Positions 1-6,226 of a stretch of DNA of 64,000 nt are shown here, piece by piece. How positions within the stretch are numbered: position 1 is the first letter of the stretch; every line of letters begins with the position of its first letter. The stretch is from Ideonella margarita. GTDB taxonomy: Bacteria; Pseudomonadota; Gammaproteobacteria; Burkholderiales; Burkholderiaceae_C. The translations under genes were made by a program, and so were the position numbers. The stretch covers positions 62,001 to 126,000 of the forward strand of contig NZ_JBBUTI010000003.1 in NCBI RefSeq assembly GCF_038066635.1, written 5' to 3'. The notes beneath the pieces are model-generated. The model saw only the letters and a program-made list of their open reading frames with translations, was not told where the DNA came from and searched no databases.

Positions 1-435
1 CACACCTACCTGCTGGACGGCGACAACGTGCGCCATGGCCTGAACAAGGACCTGGGCTTCACCGAAGCCGACCGGGTGGAGAACATCCGCCGGGTGTCCG
101 AGGTGTCGCGCCTGATGGTGGACGCCGGCCTGATCGTGATCACCGCGTTCATCTCGCCGTTCAAGTCGGAACGTGCGATGGCCCGCCAGCTGATGCAGGA
201 CGGCGAGTTTGTCGAGGTGCACGTGGACACCCCGCTGGCCGTGGCTGAAGACCGCGACGTGAAGGGCCTGTACAAGAAGGCACGCCGCGGCGAGATCGCC
301 AACTTCACGGGCATCTCCAGCCCGTACGAAGAACCGGACGCACCGGAGCTGCGCGTGAACACCACCACCTGCTCGGCCGAAGAAGCCGCGGATGTGGTGA
401 TTGCGCGTATTCGAGAGCTGGGGCTGATCGACTGA
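1..435 (+). CDS. cysC: Adenylylsulfate (APS) kinase, 3' part of gene
   Basis: This is the C-terminal 144 residues of an APS kinase, which phosphorylates adenylyl sulfate to PAPS, the activated sulfate donor for assimilation and for sulfotransferases. The reading frame is open from base 1, so the gene starts outside the window and the P-loop is missing. Visible family signatures are LDGDNVRHGLN, the stretch RVENIRRVSEV, FISPFKSER, and the GLYKKARRGEI plus FTGISSPYE segments of the substrate-binding lid. It could be a stand-alone CysC or the kinase end of a CysNC fusion; the missing upstream part would decide. Its product PAPS is the donor needed by the Stf0-like sulfotransferase at 36253, although that link is only inferred. 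Confidence 0.9.
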   Translation, partial: HTYLLDGDNVRHGLNKDLGFTEADRVENIRRVSEVSRLMVDAGLIVITAFISPFKSERAMARQLMQDGEFVEVHVDTPLAVAEDRDVKGLYKKARRGEIANFTGISSPYEEPDAPELRVNTTTCSAEEAADVVIARIRELGLID

Positions 436-442
436 AGTTGAG

Positions 443-513
443 GGCGCGCTGGGGCAATGGCCCCATTTTGCGCGCCGAGTGGGGCAAGCTGGGTGGGGCA
501 TTTGCCCCACCCA
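443..513. repeat. Two consecutive strong hairpins after cysC
   Basis: The first structure (443-476) pairs GGCGCGC-TGGGGC with GCCCCA-(TTTT)-GCGCGCC around an AATG loop. The second (490-513) is an 11-bp perfect stem, TGGGTGGGGCA with TGCCCCACCCA. The word GTGGGGCA occurs twice here (479-486, 493-500). No U-tract follows directly, so these look like extragenic palindromes or mRNA 3' end stabilisers rather than the terminator, which lies further on. Confidence 0.6.
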
Positions 514-563
514 TTTGACCCAGCAACCGAAATCCGGCGCCTCAAGCCCATCGAAGCGCCAAC

Positions 564-590
564 AAAAAACCCCGCCTAGGCGGGGTTTTT
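564..590. terminator. Bidirectional rho-independent terminator
   Basis: A perfect stem CCCCGCC/GGCGGGG is flanked by an A6 run on the left and a T5-6 run on the right. It can therefore end both the plus-strand cysC transcript and the minus-strand transcript of the PEP-CTERM gene at 610-1101. Confidence 0.85.
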
Positions 591-609
591 CATGAGCGCT
601 GATGCGAGA

Positions 610-1101
610 TCAGGCTTGCTTGCGGCGACGCGACATCAGGCCCAGAGCGGCCAGGCCAGCGGCGAACATCGCGTAGGTTTCGGGTTCCGGCACGGGAGTG
701 ATGGTGTAAGCCACGTCGTAGCCACCCTTCTTGCCCTTGGACACGTCCGTGTTCAGGAAGATCTTGTCGGCCTTGGTCAGCGTGAACGTGCCGGTGTACA
801 GGCCGGGCGACAGCGTAGCCGGCTCGGTCAGGATACGGAAGTCGTCGACGCCGTTGAAGTACTTGTCACCCGAGGTGCTCAGCCAGGCAACGTCAACAGT
901 GGTCTTGCCGCTGGTGACGAACTGGAACGAGTACGAGTAGGTGCCTGCTTCCAGCTTGGTGAAAAAGCTGGCGTTGCCGGTCAGATGAGCATCATTGCCG
1001 GTGAGCGAGTTGTAGCTCAGGTCGGTGCCGATGTCGGTGTTGGCGGCAAAGGAAGCGACTGACGCCACTGCCAGAGCCGAAGCGATGATGAATTTTTTCA
1101 T
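610..1101 (-). CDS. Small PEP-CTERM sorting domain protein, paralog 1
   Basis: This is a 163-residue exported protein. It has an N-terminal signal peptide (residues 1 to about 19, ending SFA-A). A Ser/Thr-rich beta-type body of about 110 residues follows. The C-terminal PEP-CTERM sorting signal is VPEPETYAMFAAGLAALGL followed by a basic tail (SRRRKQA). By family knowledge the tail is recognised in the inner membrane by an exosortase and removed; xrtB lies at 29689-30576. The protein is nearly identical to the neighbour at 1371-1862 in its first 38 and last 40 residues, while the middle has diverged. It has its own promoter (1162-1190), leader hairpin and terminator (564-590), so it is probably monocistronic. 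The function of the body is unknown. Confidence 0.9.
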   Translation of the reverse strand: MKKFIIASALAVASVASFAANTDIGTDLSYNSLTGNDAHLTGNASFFTKLEAGTYSYSFQFVTSGKTTVDVAWLSTSGDKYFNGVDDFRILTEPATLSPGLYTGTFTLTKADKIFLNTDVSKGKKGGYDVAYTITPVPEPETYAMFAAGLAALGLMSRRRKQA

Positions 1102-1119
1102 GAATAACCCCCACTTGAT

Positions 1120-1143
1120 GAGGCAAAACGGACCTTCCGCCTC
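1120..1143 (-). promoter_or_regulatory. Conserved 5'-UTR hairpin, paralog 1
   Basis: The arms GAGGC and GCCTC enclose a 14-nt segment in the leader of the 610-1101 gene. The same element is found at the same place before paralog 2 (1881-1904). Conservation of both arms and loop, while flanking bases differ, suggests a functional leader element affecting RNA stability or translation. Confidence 0.55.
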
Positions 1144-1161
1144 GCCGATTTCCTGTAGTGA

Positions 1162-1190
1162 ATCTTAAGCGTCACAAATTGATACGTCAA
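1162..1190 (-). promoter_or_regulatory. Sigma70-like promoter of PEP-CTERM paralog 1
   Basis: Read on the minus strand, TTGACG (-35) is followed after exactly 17 nt by TAAGAT (-10). Transcription should begin near 1155, giving a leader of about 55 nt. The same boxes and spacing are found before paralog 2. Confidence 0.7.
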
Positions 1191-1198
1191 ACCTTCAA

Positions 1199-1215
1199 CC
1201 CCCATCCATTGGGGG
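1199..1215. promoter_or_regulatory. C5/G5 dyad, probable activator site, paralog 1
   Basis: The dyad CCCCCA-N5-TGGGGG is centred about 52 bp upstream of the predicted start. That position is typical for an activator touching RNA polymerase near the -35 box. A second conserved block, GCCAACTTTGCACGAC on the minus strand, lies further upstream (about 1221-1236). The binding protein is not identifiable from the window. Confidence 0.5.
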
Positions 1216-1324
1216 GAGGGCGTCGTGCAAAGTTGGCGAATCAGAAGCCGAATGCGCCAGAAAGCGAATGGCACTAGTGGCGAGCACTACCCGAGCCCGA
1301 GGGAACAAGCCTCGGGAATTGCCA

Positions 1325-1350
1325 ACAAAAAACCCGCCGAAGCGGGTCTT
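1325..1350 (-). terminator. Rho-independent terminator of PEP-CTERM paralog 2
   Basis: On the minus strand a GACCCGC/GCGGGTT stem with a TTCG loop is followed by a run of T, just after the stop codon of the 1371-1862 gene. Confidence 0.8.
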
Positions 1351-1370
1351 TTGCGAGCGCTGATGCGAGA

Positions 1371-1862
1371 TCAGGCTTGCTTGCGGCGACGCGACATCAG
1401 GCCCAGAGCGGCCAGACCAGCGGCGAACATGGCGTACGTCTCGGGTTCCGGCACCGGGGTGATGGAATAGGCCACGTCGTAGCCGCCCTTGGCAGGCTTC
1501 AGCGCGTCGATGTTCAGGAAAATCTTGTCGTTCTTGGTCAGCGTGAAGGTGCCGGTGTAGGTGCCAGCGGCAGCCGACGTGTTCGAAAACAGCACCTTGA
1601 AGTCTTCAGGGTCGGAGAACGAGTTGTTGCCCGTCGTGCTCAACCAAGCAGAAGCCAGGGTGGTCTTGTTGTCGGCCTCGAACTGGAACGAGTACGAATA
1701 AGTACCGGCAGTCAGGTTGGCAAAGAAGCTGGCATTGGCGGCCACGTGAGCATCATTCCCGGTGAGCGAGTTGTAGCTCAGGTCGGTGCCGATGTCGGTG
1801 TTGGCGGCGAAGGAGGCGACTGACGCCACTGCCAGAGCCGAAGCGATGATGAATTTTTTCAT
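1371..1862 (-). CDS. Small PEP-CTERM sorting domain protein, paralog 2
   Basis: This 163-residue protein has the same architecture as the 610-1101 product: signal peptide to about residue 19, a beta-type body, and a VPEPETYAMF tail ending in SRRRKQA. The N-terminal 38 residues match the paralog exactly, with the sequence then diverging from about residue 40. The pattern indicates a tandem duplication with the ends held constant and the exposed middle free to change. It carries its own promoter (1923-1951), C5/G5 dyad (1961-1977), leader hairpin (1881-1904) and terminator. It lies downstream of epsL, so readthrough from the EPS genes is also possible. The molecular role of the body is unknown. 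Confidence 0.9.
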   Translation of the reverse strand: MKKFIIASALAVASVASFAANTDIGTDLSYNSLTGNDAHVAANASFFANLTAGTYSYSFQFEADNKTTLASAWLSTTGNNSFSDPEDFKVLFSNTSAAAGTYTGTFTLTKNDKIFLNIDALKPAKGGYDVAYSITPVPEPETYAMFAAGLAALGLMSRRRKQA

Positions 1863-1880
1863 GAATGATCCTAAATTGAG

Positions 1881-1904
1881 GAGGCAAAACGGACCTTCCG
1901 CCTC
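1881..1904 (-). promoter_or_regulatory. Conserved 5'-UTR hairpin, paralog 2
   Basis: Same GAGGC/GCCTC hairpin and loop sequence as at 1120-1143, in the leader of the 1371-1862 gene. Confidence 0.55.
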
Positions 1905-1922
1905 GCCAATGTCGTCTAACGA

Positions 1923-1951
1923 ATGTTAGGCGTCACAAATTGCTACGTCAA
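1923..1951 (-). promoter_or_regulatory. Sigma70-like promoter of PEP-CTERM paralog 2
   Basis: On the minus strand TTGACG is separated by 17 nt from TAACAT. The boxes align with those of paralog 1, and the predicted start is near 1916. Confidence 0.7.
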
Positions 1952-1960
1952 ACCCCTGCA

Positions 1961-1977
1961 CCCCCGACCTTTGGGGG
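1961..1977. promoter_or_regulatory. C5/G5 dyad, probable activator site, paralog 2
   Basis: CCCCC-N7-GGGGG is centred about 53 bp upstream of the predicted start, equivalent to 1199-1215. The further upstream block (GCCAACTATGCACGAC on the minus strand) is also kept. Confidence 0.5.
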
Positions 1978-2038
1978 AAGGTGTCGTGCATAGTTGGCAA
2001 AAACACCTCAGAAACAGACAAGCAAAATTTAAGCCACC

Positions 2039-3232
2039 TCAGCGCCACCACAGCTGACCGTAACAAGAGGCAACGTTGGCATTGAAGGCGTAGGTGAGCA
2101 GCGCGTTGGCATTTCCCACGCTGCGTTGCTCACGCTGCAGACGGCAGCCCAGCTCCACCGCGCGCATAGGCTGGTAGCTGGCGGCCACCGACAATGTGTG
2201 GGTGGCGTCTGAGGCCTGCTGCGCCTCGGTGAGCACCAGAAAGGTGCTGTCGATCTGCCGCTGCACCCGGCGCGCCTGCACTTGCACATTCACCTTGGAG
2301 GTGGCCAGCCAGTTGCCCGTCACTTCAAAGGTGGTGCGCAGCTTCGCATCGGCCAGCACGCTGCCTTGGTCGCTGGCGCCGGCGTCACTGTCACGCACCA
2401 CGCGGGTCGTCAAACCCAGCTTGCCGGTGGGCTGCCAAGCCCATTTCACCGAACCCGCCCAATAGGTGGTGCTGCGGGCGATTTGCAAGCTGTGGCGTTC
2501 CCGGCTGACCGCCGCAGAGGCGTCAACCGTGCTGGCACCACTGGGCCGCCAGAAAACGACCGTACGGAGTTCGTTGCGGGTGAACTCGTCTCCGGTCGAA
2601 AGGCGCGGGTACTCACCCTCAGCGTAGGCCACTGCGCCGCGAATACTGAAATCAGACTGCGGCTGCCAGCGCACGCCCATGTCGGCCTTGCGCCAGTTGA
2701 GGTCACGATTCGCAAAACGCTCGGCTGAGAAGTTCCGCCGATAGTTTTCGAAGCCGGCATCAAAGGTGAAAGCCGTGACGACACCAACACGAGCGCGAGC
2801 GAAAACGCGGTCAACACGCTGCTCCGTCTTTTCAGTGACGGGCGTCACCGTACGCAGGTCGTACAAGAACAACTCACTGGAGGCCTCCGCCCCGACCTCA
2901 CCACTCCACAGCCCTGCCGCCGTCCAGTCCAGACCCACATCGGCCTGATAACTGTTGTTGTTCAGGTAGTCGAGTTTGCTGTAACGGTTCACGTCATAGG
3001 ACGCGCTCGCATGCATGCGGTGGCGGCCCAGCGGCTGGTCCAGCATCAAGCGCAGGCCGGATGCAGAGACGGTGTCGCTTTGCGCTGCAGCGTCAATCGC
3101 GCGCAGCACGTTGGAGTCACGCACGAACTGCTGCGACACGGCCACGCCGTAGGGGCTGGTTTCAGCGCGGGCGGCACCAGCCAGGGCCAGCGGGGCCAGC
3201 AAGGCGGCCAGAAGACGGGGTTTGAATTGCAC
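2039..3232 (-). CDS. epsL: EpsL-like outer membrane beta-barrel protein of EPS cluster
   Basis: This is a protein of about 397 residues. A GTG start at 3232 puts the signal peptide (QFKPRLLAALLAPLALAGAARA) at the very N-terminus and has an AAAGG upstream; a longer version from a TTG at 3283 is less likely. The mature part is a run of alternating polar and aromatic strands (for example YDVNRYSKLDY, GVRWQPQSDF, WAGSVKWAWQP), with charged loops and a C-terminal strand NVASCYGQLWWR. This is the picture of a large outer membrane barrel. It resembles the EpsL proteins encoded with exosortase-linked EPS operons, whose exact role, perhaps in export or anchoring, is not established. It is the last gene of the minus-strand set starting at rfbA. 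The next gene upstream ends 31 bases away. Confidence 0.75.
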   Translation of the reverse strand: MQFKPRLLAALLAPLALAGAARAETSPYGVAVSQQFVRDSNVLRAIDAAAQSDTVSASGLRLMLDQPLGRHRMHASASYDVNRYSKLDYLNNNSYQADVGLDWTAAGLWSGEVGAEASSELFLYDLRTVTPVTEKTEQRVDRVFARARVGVVTAFTFDAGFENYRRNFSAERFANRDLNWRKADMGVRWQPQSDFSIRGAVAYAEGEYPRLSTGDEFTRNELRTVVFWRPSGASTVDASAAVSRERHSLQIARSTTYWAGSVKWAWQPTGKLGLTTRVVRDSDAGASDQGSVLADAKLRTTFEVTGNWLATSKVNVQVQARRVQRQIDSTFLVLTEAQQASDATHTLSVAASYQPMRAVELGCRLQREQRSVGNANALLTYAFNANVASCYGQLWWR

Positions 3233-3263
3233 GGGTAAAACCTTTAAGGCAGGCCGGCGGCGC

Positions 3264-4658
3264 TCAATAAGCGCTGCGGTCAAAGAACATCAGCTTGGCG
3301 GTGCGGGCGATGATGAGCAAGTCGAGGCCCAGCGACCAGTTGCGCAGGTATTCGAGGTCGTACTCCACCCGGCGCGCCATCTTGTCGAGCGTGTCGGTTT
3401 CACCGCGCAGGCCATTCACCTGAGCCCAGCCGGTGATGCCTGGCTTCACCTTGTGGCGGGCCATGTAGGCCTTCACGATCTTGCGGTATTGCTCGTTGTG
3501 GGCCACGGCGTGCGGGCGCGGGCCCACGATGCTCATGCGGCCCTGCAACACGTTCACGAACTGCGGCAACTCGTCGAGCGAGGTGCGGCGAATGAACGCG
3601 CCAAACGGCGTGATGCGGCTGTCACCCCGGGTGGCCTGCTTCACTTCGCTGCCGTTGTCTTGGGTGGTCATCGAGCGGAACTTGTAGACGTCGATGATTT
3701 CGCCGTCCAGGCCCGTGCGGCGCTGGCGGAAAATCACCGGGCCGGGTGAGCTCATCTTCACGCCAATGGCCAAACCCACCAGTATGGGGGAAATGCCGAT
3801 CAGGATGAGCGACGACAACACGATGTCGCTGGCCCGCTTCACCAAACCGTTCACACCGGTGAACGGCGTGACGATCAAGCCCACCACCGGCACGCCGCCC
3901 ATGTCTTCCAGGCGGCCTTGAATGATGTTCACACCGAACACATCGGGCACAAAGTGCAGCGAAGCCGTGGTGTTCTGCAGCGCGGCCATCAAATTCAGGA
4001 TGCGAGGCTGCGACGTGAGCGGCAGCGTGATGAACACGTCTTTCACGCCGTGCTCGTCAATGTAGCCCGCCAGCAAATCCAGCTTGCCCAACAGTTGGTG
4101 GCCCTCTGGCACCGAGATGCGGTCGTCGGCGCGGTCGTCAAAAAAGCCCAGGCACTGATGGCCCAGCTGACGACGAGCCACCAGCATCTTGGCCACACGC
4201 TCACCCATGGCGTTGGCGCCCACCACCACGGCGGGCCTCCGCGCTGAAGGCAGGCTGGCATGGTGGTGCATCCAGGCGGTGCCGCCGGCGGTCAGTAGCC
4301 ACAACACCATTGGTGTGCCTACACCCCAGGCCAGCAACATGTGTTTGTTGAATCCGCCCAGTGCACCGGTGGCGTAACCCAGCATAGCCAGCACAAACAG
4401 CACGCTGACCCATGACAAGGCAATGTCGATGAACACACCCACGCCGGTCTTGCCGAAGCGATTGACCCCCGGGAACATCAACACCACCAGCAAGGCCAGC
4501 AGCGCCATCGAAGGGCCTTCAAACGCCTGTCCAAACGCCGAGTGGCACACGCCCAGCATGATGCCGGCGACCGCCGGCTCCATCAGGGCAGACACCCCCG
4601 CCGCCACCGTGGGTGGGGCACTCAAAAACTGCTTGCGTGCACTGCGTTCTTCAAACAT
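3264..4658 (-). CDS. Undecaprenyl-phosphate glycosyl-1-phosphate transferase (WcaJ/EpsB-like)
   Basis: This 464-residue inner membrane enzyme of the bacterial sugar transferase family starts repeat-unit synthesis by moving hexose-1-phosphate, usually glucose, onto undecaprenyl phosphate. The N-terminal half has several membrane segments (about residues 20-125). A nucleotide-binding-like fold follows at about 143-175 (VVVGANAMGERVAKM). The catalytic C-terminal domain begins near 270 and shows the family motifs: a re-entrant hydrophobic helix, RQRRTGLDGEIIDVYKFRSM, RRTSLDELPQFVNVLQG, MSIVGPRPHA and KPGITGWAQVNGLRG. It lies between manC and epsL with short gaps. Whether the sugar is glucose or galactose cannot be told from sequence alone. 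Confidence 0.88.
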   Translation of the reverse strand: MFEERSARKQFLSAPPTVAAGVSALMEPAVAGIMLGVCHSAFGQAFEGPSMALLALLVVLMFPGVNRFGKTGVGVFIDIALSWVSVLFVLAMLGYATGALGGFNKHMLLAWGVGTPMVLWLLTAGGTAWMHHHASLPSARRPAVVVGANAMGERVAKMLVARRQLGHQCLGFFDDRADDRISVPEGHQLLGKLDLLAGYIDEHGVKDVFITLPLTSQPRILNLMAALQNTTASLHFVPDVFGVNIIQGRLEDMGGVPVVGLIVTPFTGVNGLVKRASDIVLSSLILIGISPILVGLAIGVKMSSPGPVIFRQRRTGLDGEIIDVYKFRSMTTQDNGSEVKQATRGDSRITPFGAFIRRTSLDELPQFVNVLQGRMSIVGPRPHAVAHNEQYRKIVKAYMARHKVKPGITGWAQVNGLRGETDTLDKMARRVEYDLEYLRNWSLGLDLLIIARTAKLMFFDRSAY

Positions 4659-4672
4659 GGATGCGGGTCGGT

Positions 4673-6121
4673 TCAGGCCGTGCGGCCGTAGGTATCTTCA
4701 AATCGAACAATGTCGTCTTCGCCCAGGTAGCTGCCCGATTGAACTTCAACAATTTCCAGGTCGAGCTTGCCGGGGTTGGCCAAGCGGTGCACCTCACCCA
4801 GCGGAATGTAGGTGCTCTGGTTCTCGGTCAGCAGGATCTTGCGTTCGCCCACCGTCACTTCGGCTGTGCCACTCACCACAATCCAGTGCTCGGCGCGGTG
4901 GTGGTGCATCTGCAGGCTCAGGCTGGCGCCCGGCTTGACCATGATGCGCTTCACCTGAAAGCGCGGGCCCATGTCGATGCTGTCGTACCAACCCCAGGGG
5001 CGGTGCACCTTGCGGTGCACCAGTTGCTCGCCGCGGCTAGCGCCACCCAGACGGTTGACGATCTTCTTCACATCCTGGCTGCGGCTGCGGTCGGCCACCA
5101 GCACGGCGTCAGCGGTTTCCACCACCACCACATTGCTCAGGCCCACCGTGGCCACCAAGCGGCCGCTTGAGTGCACATAGGTGTTGGTGCTGTCTTCCAG
5201 CAGCGCGTCGCCAACCGCCACGTTGCCATTGGCGTCTTTGGGGGCTACTTGCCACACGGCGTCCCAGGCGCCCAGGTCGTTCCAGCCTGCGTCCAGCGGC
5301 ACCATGCGGATGTCGAAGGCACTGCCGGGGCAGTGCTCCATCACGGCGTAGTCCACCGACTCAGAAGGTACTTGCTCAAACTCGGCCTTGCCGGGGCGCA
5401 CAAAACGGCCATCACTGCTGCGCGCGGCCCAGGCTGCCTGCGTGGCGGCGAGGATGTCTGGACGGAACTGGCCCAAGGCCTTCAGCCAAACCGAAGCCTT
5501 CACCACGAACATGCCCGAGTTCCAGCTGTAGCCGCCTTCCGCCAGGTAGCGCTGCGCAGTGGCCAGGTCAGGCTTCTCAACGAACTGCGCCACGGTACGG
5601 GCGCCATCGGCACTGGCTTCACTGCGGATGTAGCCATAACCCGTCTCCGGCGCATTCGGCGTGATGCCCAGAATGGCAATGGCGCCACCAGCCGCCACAC
5701 GCACCGCCTGTTGCAAAGCCGCCGTGAACGCCGCGGCGTCGCCCATGGTTTGATCCGCCGGGCTGACCACCAAAACGGGGTCAGAGTCATTTTCCTGAGC
5801 TTGCAAGGCGCCCAGCGTCAGCGCCGGTGCGGTGTTGCGCGAAGCGGGCTCCAGCAGCACGGCTGCCGGCTCGACCTTGATTTCACGCAACTGCTCAAGC
5901 GCAAGAAAGCGATGTTCGGCGTTGCCCAGCACCACCGGCGCAGCGACCGTGATGTCTGCCGCCCCCAAACCCATCAGGCGCGCGGTGGCCTGTTGAAACA
6001 AGCTGTCATCGCCAGACAGCACCAGGAACTGCTTGGGGTAGCCGGCCCGCGACAACGGCCACAGGCGGGTACCACTGCCGCCGGCCATGATCAGTGGCAG
6101 CACTTGAACTTGAGCACTCAT
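4673..6121 (-). CDS. manC: Mannose-1-phosphate guanylyltransferase / mannose-6-phosphate isomerase
   Basis: This is a bifunctional type II enzyme of 482 residues, the usual length for ManC/AlgA/XanB. The N-terminal guanylyltransferase (residues about 8-350) carries the nucleotide-binding signature GGSGTRLWPLSRAGYPKQF and the FVEKPD motif. The C-terminal cupin (about 370-475) carries the isomerase metal-site segment MHHHRAEHWIVVSGTAEV. It produces GDP-mannose, a precursor for mannose or fucose-type residues. It follows the TPR/GT2-like gene by 105 bases, a gap large enough to hold a separate promoter, although none is clear. Confidence 0.93.
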   Translation of the reverse strand: MSAQVQVLPLIMAGGSGTRLWPLSRAGYPKQFLVLSGDDSLFQQATARLMGLGAADITVAAPVVLGNAEHRFLALEQLREIKVEPAAVLLEPASRNTAPALTLGALQAQENDSDPVLVVSPADQTMGDAAAFTAALQQAVRVAAGGAIAILGITPNAPETGYGYIRSEASADGARTVAQFVEKPDLATAQRYLAEGGYSWNSGMFVVKASVWLKALGQFRPDILAATQAAWAARSSDGRFVRPGKAEFEQVPSESVDYAVMEHCPGSAFDIRMVPLDAGWNDLGAWDAVWQVAPKDANGNVAVGDALLEDSTNTYVHSSGRLVATVGLSNVVVVETADAVLVADRSRSQDVKKIVNRLGGASRGEQLVHRKVHRPWGWYDSIDMGPRFQVKRIMVKPGASLSLQMHHHRAEHWIVVSGTAEVTVGERKILLTENQSTYIPLGEVHRLANPGKLDLEIVEVQSGSYLGEDDIVRFEDTYGRTA

Positions 6122-6226
6122 GCTATTCGTACCTGGAAAGTGTTCTGAAATGTGTATTGCGATCGATTGTCACTGACCAGCGTGACGCCCGACGTATATC
6201 GAGCGGTTACAGCCCCGATACAGCTC

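Noticed and set aside
1215..1330. A sigma54 (PrsR-type) promoter before the small PEP-CTERM genes
   Set aside because: TTGCAC and TGGC words are present but never with GG-N10-GC spacing, while a good sigma70-like pair is seen nearer the gene.
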